Shown here one piece after another: positions 29,639-38,047 of a stretch of 64,000 nucleotides of DNA (position 1 is the first letter of the stretch; every line of letters begins with the position of its first letter). A program made the position numbers and the translations under genes. Location of the stretch: NCBI RefSeq assembly GCF_044377035.1, contig NZ_JBILJW010000007.1, positions 62,001 through 126,000 of the forward strand. The letters run 5' to 3'. The notes beneath the pieces are model-generated. The model was not told the origin of the DNA. It saw nothing but the letters and a program-made list of their open reading frames with translations, and made no database searches. This DNA comes from Silanimonas sp044377035. Its GTDB lineage: Bacteria; Pseudomonadota; Gammaproteobacteria; Xanthomonadales; Xanthomonadaceae.

Positions 29639-30892
29639 ATGCCCGACACCCTGCCCGGCCGCTTCTGGCTGCCGAGCCAGCCCAGCAACCCGGAACTCGT
29701 CGCCTTCCTCGAGATGATCGAGGAGGGCGTGCTGCTGGTCGATGCCCGGCGGGCCGTGCACTACGCCAACCCCGCCGCCGGCGAGCTGGCGCACCGCGTG
29801 GCGGTGGACCCCGCCGACCCGGACAACCCCGCACCCCTCGTCGCCCTGCTGCCGGACGACGTGTTCGACGCCGCGGCCGGTGAAGCCTGGACCGGCGACG
29901 TCCGCGACGAGGCCAATGGCGTGGTGTTCGCGCTGCGGCGCTACCCGTGGATCGTCGACGACGCGCCCGCACACCTGCTGTTGCTGCGCGACGTCACCGA
30001 AGCGCGCCACCGCCAGGACGAGCTGCGCCGCCGCCACGGTGAGCTGCAGCAGGCCTACGCGCGGCTGGCCAGCGCGCAGGAGCAGCTGCTGCAACAGGAG
30101 AAGATGGCCTCGATCGGCCAGCTCGCCGCCGGCATCGCGCACGAGATCAACAACCCGATCGGCTACGTGCACTCCAACCTCGTCAGCCTGCGCGACTACA
30201 CCAGCGGCCTACTCGAACTCATCCACGCCTACGAACGCGCGCTCGCGCCAAAGCTCGACGAGACGACGCTGGCCACGATCTCGGAAGTACGAGCGCGCGT
30301 CGATTTCGACTTCGTCTCCACCGACCTGCCCGAGCTCATCAACGAATCGCGCGAAGGCCTCGAGCGCGTGCGCCGCATCGTGCAGGATCTCAAGGACTTC
30401 TCGCATGCCGGGCGCGAGGCCGGCTGGCGCCGCGTCGACCTGCACAAGGGCCTCGAGAGCACGCTCAACATCGTCTGGAACGACCTCAAGTACAAAGCCA
30501 AGGTCGAGCGGCAACTGGGCCCGCTGCCGCTGGTCGAGTGCCACCCCAGCGAGGTCAACCAGGTCTTCATGAACCTGCTGCTCAATGCCGGCCACGCCAT
30601 CGGCGAGCGCGGCACCATCACGCTGGCGAGCGGCCACGACGGCGCGCGGGACGAGGTGTGGATCAGCATCCGCGACAGCGGCCCGGGCATCGACGCCGAG
30701 GCCATGCCGCGGATCTTCGATCCGTTCTTCACCACCAAGCCGGTTGGCACCGGCACCGGCCTCGGGCTCTCGATCAGCTACGGCATCGTCAAGAAGCACG
30801 GCGGGCGCATCGACGTGGCGAACGGCGCGGAGGGCGGCGCGATCTTCACCGTGGTGCTGCCGGTGCACCAGCCGGTGCGGCTGGGCGAGTGA
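29639..30892 (+). CDS. PAS-domain histidine kinase
   Basis: Sensor kinase of 417 residues without membrane segments, so it senses from the cytoplasm. Residues about 20-120 form a PAS-like domain (FLEMIEEGVLLVDARRAVHYANPAAGE). A coiled-coil linker follows. The phosphoacceptor His is in GQLAAGIAHEINNPIGYVHSNL (about residue 168). The ATPase domain has N-box MNLLLNAGHAI, G1 IRDSGPGIDAE, FDPFFTTKPVGTGTGLGLSI. This H-box type with FTTKPVGTGTGLGLS resembles the C4-dicarboxylate-sensor class. No response regulator is adjacent. The ATG at 29639 is preferred to an upstream GTG. It follows flgN closely, and a motility link is only positional. Confidence 0.82.
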   Translation: MPDTLPGRFWLPSQPSNPELVAFLEMIEEGVLLVDARRAVHYANPAAGELAHRVAVDPADPDNPAPLVALLPDDVFDAAAGEAWTGDVRDEANGVVFALRRYPWIVDDAPAHLLLLRDVTEARHRQDELRRRHGELQQAYARLASAQEQLLQQEKMASIGQLAAGIAHEINNPIGYVHSNLVSLRDYTSGLLELIHAYERALAPKLDETTLATISEVRARVDFDFVSTDLPELINESREGLERVRRIVQDLKDFSHAGREAGWRRVDLHKGLESTLNIVWNDLKYKAKVERQLGPLPLVECHPSEVNQVFMNLLLNAGHAIGERGTITLASGHDGARDEVWISIRDSGPGIDAEAMPRIFDPFFTTKPVGTGTGLGLSISYGIVKKHGGRIDVANGAEGGAIFTVVLPVHQPVRLGE

Positions 30893-30893
30893 T

Positions 30894-31562
30894 TCACTCC
30901 GAGCGTCGGCGCTGCATGCCAATCAGGCGCGAGATCACGATCGCGAGGTAGAGCACGCCCGTCACCTGCTGGATCATCACCACCGAGCGCGCGACATCGT
31001 GCACCGGGGTGATCTCGCCGAAGCCCACCGAGGTGAGGCAGGTGAAGCTGAAGTACAGCAGCTCCCACCAGCCGGTCACGCCATCGGGGTTGTTGGTCGG
31101 GTTGATGAAGAACGCGCCGGGCGCGAGGTGCTCGATCACCGCGTAGACGTAGGCGAACACGAAGGCCAGCAGCACGTACAGCGAAGCGAGCGCCCAGAGC
31201 TCGTCGAGCGTCATCACGTCGTCGCGCAGCACGTAGCGCAGCAGGCAACTCACCACGAAACCGTGGAACGCCGCCTGCGCAAGCTGGCTGGCCACGTACA
31301 GGCCGCTGCCGCCGGACACCACCTCGGCGGCATGCAGCAGCACCGCCGGCACGAGCAGGAACCAGCCCAGCCGCGCCTCCGCGCCGCTGGCGCGCGCGGC
31401 ACGCAACGCCAACACCAGGATCAGCCAGTCGAAGCCGACCAGCATCAGCCGGCCGCCGGGGATCCCGTCCAGCCACGGCCAGGCGAGCACCTGCGCAAGC
31501 AAGGCGAGCAGGAGGAGCAGGTTCGGCAAGCGGCGGAGTTGGCGCAGGATCACGAAGCGCAT
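30894..31562 (-). CDS. K+-channel-like membrane protein (two-TM pore type)
   Basis: Inner-membrane protein of 222 residues with about six hydrophobic segments. The last two flank a pore loop with CLTSVGFGEITP, matching the K+ selectivity filter T-x-G-Y/F-G with one extra Ser (T-S-V-G-F-G). The first four segments do not show the Arg-rich S4 of voltage-gated channels. No RCK domain is present. It ends 1 base from the kinase stop on the other strand. It is the last gene of a three-gene minus-strand run with the EAL-REC and HDOD genes. Confidence 0.75.
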   Translation of the reverse strand: MRFVILRQLRRLPNLLLLLALLAQVLAWPWLDGIPGGRLMLVGFDWLILVLALRAARASGAEARLGWFLLVPAVLLHAAEVVSGGSGLYVASQLAQAAFHGFVVSCLLRYVLRDDVMTLDELWALASLYVLLAFVFAYVYAVIEHLAPGAFFINPTNNPDGVTGWWELLYFSFTCLTSVGFGEITPVHDVARSVVMIQQVTGVLYLAIVISRLIGMQRRRSE

Positions 31563-31593
31563 GCGGCCTCCCCGCGGGAACGCCCAGCGCGGC

Positions 31594-33276
31594 TCACTGC
31601 AGGCCCTCCCAGGTCCGGAAGGCCTCGCGGATGTGGTGGCGCAGGTCCTCCTCGTCCCAGGGCTTGGTGAGGAAGCGGTAGATCGCGCCCTTGTTGATGG
31701 CCTCGGTGACGGTGGCGAGGTCGGTGTAGCCGGAGAGGATCAGGCGCACCGTGCGCGGGTAGAGCTCCTTCACGCGGCCGAGGAATTCGGTGCCGCTGAC
31801 GTCGTTCATGCGCTGGTCGCTGACGATCACCTGCACCTCGTTGCTGGCCAGCAGCTCGAAGGCCTCCTGCACGCGGCTGGCCGCCAGCACGCGGTAGCCG
31901 TCTCGGCGGAAGACGCGCTGCAGGGCGCGCAGCACGTTCTCCTCGTCGTCGACCAGCAGCAGCGTCCGCGAGGCGGCGCCCTGCGCGAACAGCTCCGGAC
32001 GCAGGTAGCGCTGGCGCAGCAGCGGATCGACTTCGGCCAGCGGCTTCGGGCCGGAGAACAGGAAACCCTGCAGCTGGTCGCAGTCGGCGCGGCGCAGGTA
32101 GCCCACCTGCGCCTCCGACTCGACGCCCTCGGCCATCACCTTCAGGTGCAGCTGTCGGCCCATCGCGATGATCGCGCGGGCAATCGCTGCCTGCCCTTGG
32201 TCGTGGGCGATCTCGCCGGTGAAGTCGCGGTCGATCTTGATCTTCGAAAGCGGGTAGCGCGGCAGCTGCACGAGGCCGGCACCGCCCATGCCGAAATCGT
32301 CGAGCGTCAGGCCCACGCCGCAGCTGCGCAGCCGCCGCAAGGTGTCGCGGATGCGGTCGACATCGCGCAGAAGCGTACTTTCCGAGAGCTCGATCTCGAA
32401 CTGGTCGAATGCGACGTCGGCGGCCGCAAGGCGCGTCTCCAGCTGGTTGACGAGGTCATCCTCGAGCAGCTGCACGGTGGAGACATTCACGGCGATACGC
32501 AGGTCGTCGAACCCGGCGCGTCGCCAATGCCGCGCATCCGCGATGACGCGGTCGAGCACCCAGCCGCTGATGCCACGCATCAATCCGAGCTGCTCGGCGC
32601 GCGGCAGGAACTGCGGCGGTGCGAGCAGGCGGCCATCCGGCGCGCGCCAGCGCAGCAAGGCCTCGACCCCGGCGATGCGGCCGTCGGCGGCATCGACGAA
32701 CGGTTGGTAATGCAGTTCGAGTTCGTCGCGCGCCAAGGCCTTCGCCAAGGCGTGGGTGAACACCGGCACGCTGGGACCGGCGGCACCGGACGCGGCGTGG
32801 CGCAGCGCCCTGCCGACGCCGGAGCGCTGCGCGGCGTAGAGCGCGCGGTCGGCGGCACTCAGTGCCGCCACAAGGGTGGGCGCGTCGTCGGGGAACAGCG
32901 ACAGCCCGATGCTGGCGTTGATCTCCAGCGTGTAGGGCGGCACCGACAGCGGCGCGACCAGTTCGTCCAGCAGGCGCTGCGCCCAAGCCTCCGGATCGAC
33001 GAGGACCTCGGCGGCATCGGTGGCCAGAAGCAGGCAAGCACCACGAAGGCGCCACAGCCGACCCTGCGGAAGTGCGAAGGCGGCGATGCGATCGGCGGCC
33101 ACGGCCAAGGCGCGACCGGCGGTGTCCTCGCCGAGTCCGTCGACCAGGCCGACGAAACGGTCCAGCGCGATCTCGGCGAACAGCACGCGCCTGCCATCGG
33201 CCGCGAGCGCTTGGAGTGCCGGGGCGTCCGCCCCCAGCCACGGCAGGCCGCTGACCGGATCCGTGGATTCGTCCAC
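31594..33276 (-). CDS. degenerate GGDEF - EAL - receiver protein (c-di-GMP phosphodiesterase)
   Basis: This 560-residue cytoplasmic protein starts at a GTG. Residues about 1-165 form a GGDEF-like domain whose active-site loop reads RLRGAC, so it cannot make c-di-GMP. Residues about 180-415 form an EAL domain with EALLRWR, NVSTVQLLE, ELSES, LDDFGMGGAGL, KIKIDRDF and AEGVES. Most catalytic residues are kept, but the usual DDFGTGYSS is altered. Residues about 430-555 are a receiver domain with VDDEENVLRALQRV and phosphoacceptor Asp in VIVSDQRMNDVSG, like RpfG-type receivers. The order GGDEF-EAL-REC with a C-terminal receiver is uncommon. Confidence 0.85.
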   Translation of the reverse strand: MDESTDPVSGLPWLGADAPALQALAADGRRVLFAEIALDRFVGLVDGLGEDTAGRALAVAADRIAAFALPQGRLWRLRGACLLLATDAAEVLVDPEAWAQRLLDELVAPLSVPPYTLEINASIGLSLFPDDAPTLVAALSAADRALYAAQRSGVGRALRHAASGAAGPSVPVFTHALAKALARDELELHYQPFVDAADGRIAGVEALLRWRAPDGRLLAPPQFLPRAEQLGLMRGISGWVLDRVIADARHWRRAGFDDLRIAVNVSTVQLLEDDLVNQLETRLAAADVAFDQFEIELSESTLLRDVDRIRDTLRRLRSCGVGLTLDDFGMGGAGLVQLPRYPLSKIKIDRDFTGEIAHDQGQAAIARAIIAMGRQLHLKVMAEGVESEAQVGYLRRADCDQLQGFLFSGPKPLAEVDPLLRQRYLRPELFAQGAASRTLLLVDDEENVLRALQRVFRRDGYRVLAASRVQEAFELLASNEVQVIVSDQRMNDVSGTEFLGRVKELYPRTVRLILSGYTDLATVTEAINKGAIYRFLTKPWDEEDLRHHIREAFRTWEGLQ

Positions 33277-33282
33277 CCCGGT

Positions 33283-34416
33283 TCAGCCCTCGCCGCGGAG
33301 TTCGGCGCCCAGCGCCTGCCAGCCGTCGCGCTGGTCGGCGAGGCTTTGCGCCTCGACCCAGGCCTCGTCGAGCGGCACTTCGCCCAGCAGGGCCCACGCC
33401 ACGTGGCTGGCTCCGACGACGCCCAGCCCATGCTCCGCCGCCGCCGCGGGCGTCGCGTGTTGCGCGACCGCCTCGACCAGCGTCTCCGGCAGGCCCCACA
33501 GGGCGAGCAGGTAGGCGCCGGCCTCGGCGTAGGTCGGCCAATCCCCGGCCTCGCCAGGCTGCGGCGACCACGGCACGCGGACCTGCGGCAGCAGGCGGCC
33601 GACGCCGGCCAGCAGCGCGGCGGTGGCGGCGAGGTCCGCGCGCGGGCCGGGCAGCAGCCGGGCCGCCAGGCGCGAAGCGCGCAAGCTGGTGTCGCGAAGC
33701 CGGTCCAGCGCCTCCGGCTCGGCTTTCGGGCGGGTGGCGCCGAAGATCTCGCCGGCCATCACCAGCCGTCGCAGGCTGAGGTTGCCCAGCCACACCACGG
33801 CGCTGTGGATGTCGTCGATGCGGCGTCCGCCGCTGTACATCGCCGAGTTGCACAGGCGCAGCACCTTGGCCGCCAGCGTCGGGTCGCTTTCGACCAGCGC
33901 GGCGACATCGCGCGCGGCGACGTCGAGGTCCTCGGTGCGGCGCATCAGGTCGAGCGACAGCGCCGGCGGCGGCGGCAGGCGGCCGATGCGTCCGATGGCC
34001 TCGGCCAGCAAGGGGCTCTCCAGCCGGCGCCGCAGCGCGAGCAGCGATTTCAGTCCAGCCAGCAGGGCTTCGGCATCCAGCGGCTGGTAGAGCAGGCGGT
34101 GCAGGTTCTCCAGCGCAGCGAGTCCCGGCGCATCGCGGCCGTCGTCGAGGACGAGGCAGCGCACCAGCTTCGGGGCTTCGCGCTTCAGGACGCCGAGGAG
34201 GGCGTTGCCGGATCCCTGCCCCAGCCGCGGCTGCACCAGCACCGCCTCGAAGGCTTCGCGCCGGACAAGGGCGAGGGCCTCGTCGCTGGCACCAACAACC
34301 TGCAGGACGATGCGGTCGCCCAAGGCCTCGACGAGTGCGGCAGCCACGCTGACATCCGCACCGGCGAAGAGCAGGCGCAGCGGCGCGTCATCGGGGGTCG
34401 CGGCAGGAGCGCTCAA
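33283..34416 (-). CDS. HDOD-domain protein with degenerate receiver (copy 1)
   Basis: This 377-residue protein has a TTG start as the best available; no good ribosome site was seen, so the first codon is uncertain. The first ~120 residues resemble a receiver fold but lack the phosphoacceptor Asp (AVLVQPRLGQG). Residues about 140-330 form an HDOD domain (LPPPPALSLDLMRRTEDLD, VESDPTLAAKVLRLCNSAMYSGGRRIDDIHSAVVWLGNLSLRRLVMA). HDOD proteins are non-enzymatic signalling modules often tied to c-di-GMP circuits. It is 6 bases upstream of the EAL-REC gene and divergent from a paralogue. Confidence 0.8.
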   Translation of the reverse strand: MSAPAATPDDAPLRLLFAGADVSVAAALVEALGDRIVLQVVGASDEALALVRREAFEAVLVQPRLGQGSGNALLGVLKREAPKLVRCLVLDDGRDAPGLAALENLHRLLYQPLDAEALLAGLKSLLALRRRLESPLLAEAIGRIGRLPPPPALSLDLMRRTEDLDVAARDVAALVESDPTLAAKVLRLCNSAMYSGGRRIDDIHSAVVWLGNLSLRRLVMAGEIFGATRPKAEPEALDRLRDTSLRASRLAARLLPGPRADLAATAALLAGVGRLLPQVRVPWSPQPGEAGDWPTYAEAGAYLLALWGLPETLVEAVAQHATPAAAAEHGLGVVGASHVAWALLGEVPLDEAWVEAQSLADQRDGWQALGAELRGEG

Positions 34417-34617
34417 TCGGGAAGGCGGCTCGGAGAGACGTGGCCGGACTGTAGCAGAGGCCCCGCGATGCCCTTCGCGGGGCGCGGCGTCATGGCGAAT
34501 GCAGAAGCTGTGACGCGGCGCACGCTGGCGAGGGCATCAAGCGTGACGCATCCCCGGAATCACGGGAGTCCTGTCGTTACGCTTTGTCAAAAGCAACAAA
34601 AGGCTCGACGCTCCACC

Positions 34618-35715
34618 ATGCGTGTTTTCTTCGCCACGCCCGATCCGAACCGCCCCGGCGCCGTCGCCGTCGCCGATGCGCTGTTGTCCCAGGGCCACGA
34701 CTGGCAGGTGCTGTCTTATGCCCGCCCCGAGGAATCGCGCCAGGTGCTGGAACAGGACGCGGCCGACGCCATCGTCGTCGATGCCGCCCTCGACGACGCG
34801 GAGGCGCTGCTCAGGCATCTGCTCTACACCGCGCCGCAAACGGCGCGGTTGGTGATCGGCACCACCGAGCACGACGGGATCGAACCGCGGCTGCAGGCGC
34901 TGGCCCACGGCCTGCTCTCGGCCTCCAGCCCGGTCGAAGCGATCGCCGAGGCACTGGTCGCCTACGCCGAGCTCGCGCAACGCCTCGACCGTCCGGCGCT
35001 GCGCGCCCAGGTGGGCGCCCTGACGCGCCTGCCCGGGGCGCCACGGCTCTACATGGCGATCTGCAAGGCGCTGGAAGACCCGAACGTCGAGGTCGCGACC
35101 ATCGCCGAACAGGTGATGTCCGACCCGGCGCTCGGCGCCCGGGTGCTGCAAATCGCCAACTCGGCGATGTACGGCGCCGGCCGCCAGATCGCCAGCATCC
35201 CGTTCGCCGTCAGCCGTCTCGGGCTGAAGACCACTCGCAATCTGGTGCTGGCGGCCGAGCTTTACGCCTTCAGCGGCCCGGAAGCGGCACGCGCAGAACG
35301 CGTGCGCCAGCGCAGCCTGCTCGCGGCCTGGCTGGCGCCGCGCCTGATGGCCCCGCAGATCGACCCCGACGTCGTCGCCACGGCCGCGCTGCTCGCCGGC
35401 ATCAGCGAGATGCTTCCCGAGCTCGACGACGGCGGAGTGCCGGCGCTGCCCGCGGTGCCCCCGGTGCAGGACGAAGCGGCCGCCTACCTGATGGGCCTGT
35501 GGCAGCTGCCGAGCCTGCTCCAGCAGGCCGTGGCCTGGCAGCGCACCCCGCGCCTGTCGGGCGGCGGGTTCGGCGTGGTCGGTGCCGTCCACGTGGCCAC
35601 GGCGCTCGCCTTCGGTCGGGCGGTGGACCAGGTGTGGCTGGAACGCTGCGGCATGGCCGCCCACCTGTCGGGCTGGCGCGAACTCGCCGACCGCATGGAT
35701 CGCAGCGCGGCCTGA
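34618..35715 (+). CDS. HDOD-domain protein with degenerate receiver (copy 2)
   Basis: This protein of 365 residues starts MRVFFATPDPNRPG. The layout equals copy 1: an N-terminal receiver-like fold (AIVVDAALDDAEALL, with an Asp but no acidic pocket evident), then an HDOD domain. The HDOD region includes LTRLPGAPRLYMAICKALEDPN, MSDPALGARVLQIANSAMYGAGRQIASIPFAVSRLGLKTTRNLVLA. The C-terminal half aligns along its length with copy 1 (GVVGAVHVATALAFGRAVDQVWLE against GVVGASHVAWALLGEVPLDEAWVE). The two are head to head across 201 bases, indicating duplication by inversion. Function is unknown beyond signalling. Confidence 0.82.
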   Translation: MRVFFATPDPNRPGAVAVADALLSQGHDWQVLSYARPEESRQVLEQDAADAIVVDAALDDAEALLRHLLYTAPQTARLVIGTTEHDGIEPRLQALAHGLLSASSPVEAIAEALVAYAELAQRLDRPALRAQVGALTRLPGAPRLYMAICKALEDPNVEVATIAEQVMSDPALGARVLQIANSAMYGAGRQIASIPFAVSRLGLKTTRNLVLAAELYAFSGPEAARAERVRQRSLLAAWLAPRLMAPQIDPDVVATAALLAGISEMLPELDDGGVPALPAVPPVQDEAAAYLMGLWQLPSLLQQAVAWQRTPRLSGGGFGVVGAVHVATALAFGRAVDQVWLERCGMAAHLSGWRELADRMDRSAA

Positions 35716-35803
35716 GCCGGAAGCCGCTTGTGCGGCGGTCGCAGGCCGTGGCTATCCTAGGCCGCTGCCGGGATGCCCCCCGGGAGCACGTCTGGGGAAT
35801 GGC

Positions 35804-38047
35804 ATGAGCCACGATCGGCCCGAGGCCGGCGAAGACAGTCTGGTGTTCGCGCAGGAAGCCGGAGAGCCGGGCTCGCCCGAGCGCGCCGCATGGACGATCC
35901 TCGTCGTCGACGACGAGCCCGATGTCTACGCGGCCACCTGCATGGCGATGCGTGGCGTCGAGATCCTCGGCCGTCCGCTGCACTTCCTGCATGCCGAATC
36001 CAGCGCCCAGGCCTACGACCTGCTGCGGGCGGAGCCCGACGTCGCGGTGATCCTGCTCGACGTCGTCATGGAATCGGAGAGCGCCGGCCTCGATCTGGTC
36101 GCGCGCATCCGCAACGAACTCCAGCTGCACAAGCCGCGGATCATCCTGCGCACCGGCCAGCCGGGCTACGCGCCGGAGATGCAGGCGATCCGCGATTACG
36201 ACATCAACGATTACCGCATCAAGAGCGAGCTGACGCGCACGCGCCTGTACACCGTGCTCACCTCGGCGCTGCGCGGTTTCCAGACGCTTTCCGCCGTCGA
36301 GGCCACGCGCAACGACCTCGAATACCTGCTCAAGGCGCAAACCGAGCTCCTCGCCGCCAACACCATGCCGGCCTTCGCCGTCGGCCTGCTCGAGCGCCTC
36401 GCCGGCCTGTACGGCCTGCCGCCGCACACGGTGTTCTGCAGCGACGGCCGCCGCGTGCACGAAGCCGAAGACCAGCGCCGCCGCGTCGTCGCCGCGCTGG
36501 GCCGCTACGCCGACTGGTCGTGGCGCCGGCTTGACTCGCTCGGCGCCGAGCCGGAAGTGCGCGCCATCGAGCTCGCCTTCAGCACGCGCCGCACCGTCAC
36601 CAGCCCCTGCGGCATCGCCGTCTACCTGCCCTCGCGCACCGGCGCCGACGCCGTCGCCTTCCTCGGCGCCGACGACCTGCCCGCCACGCACGACCCGCGC
36701 GTGTTCGACATGTTCGTGCAGAACACCACGGTGGCGGCTGACGGCGTGCGGCTGGTCGAGCGCTTGCGCGATGCCGCCTACGTCGACGGTCTCACCCGCC
36801 TGCCGAACCGCTCGGCGCTCGCCGAGACCATCGACGCCGCGCTGAGGACGCCGCCGGACGCGCCGCAGCGGCTGCTGCTGATCGACGTCGACCAGTTCTC
36901 GGAGATCAACGAAACCTTCGGCGACCGCATCGGCGACGCCCTGCTTCGCGGCGTGGCCCAGCGGCTGATGGCCCAGGCCGACGCCAGCGTGCGCGTGGCG
37001 CGCGTCGCCAACGACACCTTCGCCGCCTTCGGCCCGCGCGACCTGCTGGTACCGGCCGAATGGGCCAAGCGCCTCGACGAGCCCTTCGACGTCGAGGACC
37101 TGCAGATCGGCCTGTCGGCGTCGTTCGGCGGCGTCGAACTGGTGAGCGACTGCGTCAGTGGCGGCGAAGTCATCAAGATGGGCTACTCGGCGCTGAAGCG
37201 CGCCAAGCAGACCGGCCATCGCTCGGTCGCGTTCTACTCGCACGAGGTCGCCACCGAGATCAAGGAACGCACGCGCCTGCTGCACGGGCTGCGCGCGGCC
37301 TTCGACCAGCAGCGCCTGTTCCTGATGTACCAGCCGCAGGTCGAGGCGCGGAGTGGCCGCACCGTCGGCCTCGAAGCGTTGATGCGCTGGCGCTCGGACG
37401 ATGGCCGGCTGGTGCCGCCCGACCGATTCATCCCGATCGCCGAGCAGTCCGGCCTGATCAAGGACCTCGGTGCCTGGGCGATGCGCAGCGCAATCCATCG
37501 CGCCGCCGCCCTGCGCGATGCCGGCCATCCCCTGCGCATGGCCGTCAACGTCTCGATGAGCCAGCTGCTGGTGCCCGGCTTCGAGATCATGGTGGCCGAG
37601 GCGCTCGCCGACGGCGGGCTGCCGTCGGAACTGCTTGAGATCGAGATCACCGAATCCGTCGCGATGCAGTCGCCGGACATCGTGCTTCCGCGACTCGCGG
37701 CGCTGAAGCAGCTCGGCGTCTGCGTCGCCATCGACGATTTCGGTACGGGCTATTCCTCGCTGTCCAGCCTCGAGAAGCTCGCGCCCGAGCGCCTGAAGAT
37801 CGACCGCAGCTTCGTGATGGGCCTCGACGCCGAGACCGGCGGCGGGAGCCTCGCCGAGATGATCATCGAGCTCGGCCGCACGCTGGGCCTGAAGGTGATC
37901 GCCGAGGGCGTCGAAACGCCGACGCAGCGTCAGCGCCTGATCGAGCTCGGCTGCGACGAACTGCAGGGCTACCTGTTCTCGCCGCCGCTGGCGGTCGAAT
38001 CGCTCGGCGAATGGCTGGCGAAGCACGGCGAGGGCTTCGCCTTGTGA
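35804..38047 (+). CDS. REC-DUF3369-GGDEF*-EAL c-di-GMP phosphodiesterase
   Basis: This protein of 747 residues starts MSHDRPEAGED. Residues about 30-150 form a receiver (TILVVDDEPDVYAATCMAM, phosphoacceptor Asp in VILLDVVMESESAGLD, and Lys in YRIKSELT). About 160-325 is a DUF3369-type sensory region. About 330-490 is a GGDEF domain whose signature is replaced by VANDTFAAF, so it is inactive. About 505-745 is an intact EAL domain (EALMRWR, NVSMSQLLV, EIEITES, IDDFGTGYSSLSSLEKL, KIDRSFV, AEGVETPTQ, LQGYLFSPP). Phosphorylation probably controls c-di-GMP breakdown. Its stop overlaps the next GTG (GTGA). It heads a four-gene coupled operon ending in a sensor kinase, a possible phosphodonor. Confidence 0.9.
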   Translation: MSHDRPEAGEDSLVFAQEAGEPGSPERAAWTILVVDDEPDVYAATCMAMRGVEILGRPLHFLHAESSAQAYDLLRAEPDVAVILLDVVMESESAGLDLVARIRNELQLHKPRIILRTGQPGYAPEMQAIRDYDINDYRIKSELTRTRLYTVLTSALRGFQTLSAVEATRNDLEYLLKAQTELLAANTMPAFAVGLLERLAGLYGLPPHTVFCSDGRRVHEAEDQRRRVVAALGRYADWSWRRLDSLGAEPEVRAIELAFSTRRTVTSPCGIAVYLPSRTGADAVAFLGADDLPATHDPRVFDMFVQNTTVAADGVRLVERLRDAAYVDGLTRLPNRSALAETIDAALRTPPDAPQRLLLIDVDQFSEINETFGDRIGDALLRGVAQRLMAQADASVRVARVANDTFAAFGPRDLLVPAEWAKRLDEPFDVEDLQIGLSASFGGVELVSDCVSGGEVIKMGYSALKRAKQTGHRSVAFYSHEVATEIKERTRLLHGLRAAFDQQRLFLMYQPQVEARSGRTVGLEALMRWRSDDGRLVPPDRFIPIAEQSGLIKDLGAWAMRSAIHRAAALRDAGHPLRMAVNVSMSQLLVPGFEIMVAEALADGGLPSELLEIEITESVAMQSPDIVLPRLAALKQLGVCVAIDDFGTGYSSLSSLEKLAPERLKIDRSFVMGLDAETGGGSLAEMIIELGRTLGLKVIAEGVETPTQRQRLIELGCDELQGYLFSPPLAVESLGEWLAKHGEGFAL

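Noticed and set aside
31561..35715. Plus-strand open frame of 1384 codons
   Set aside because: It runs antisense through the EAL-REC and HDOD genes and only becomes a real protein at the ATG at 34618. The rest is low-complexity Arg/Gln/Ala/Gly sequence produced by high-GC codon bias.
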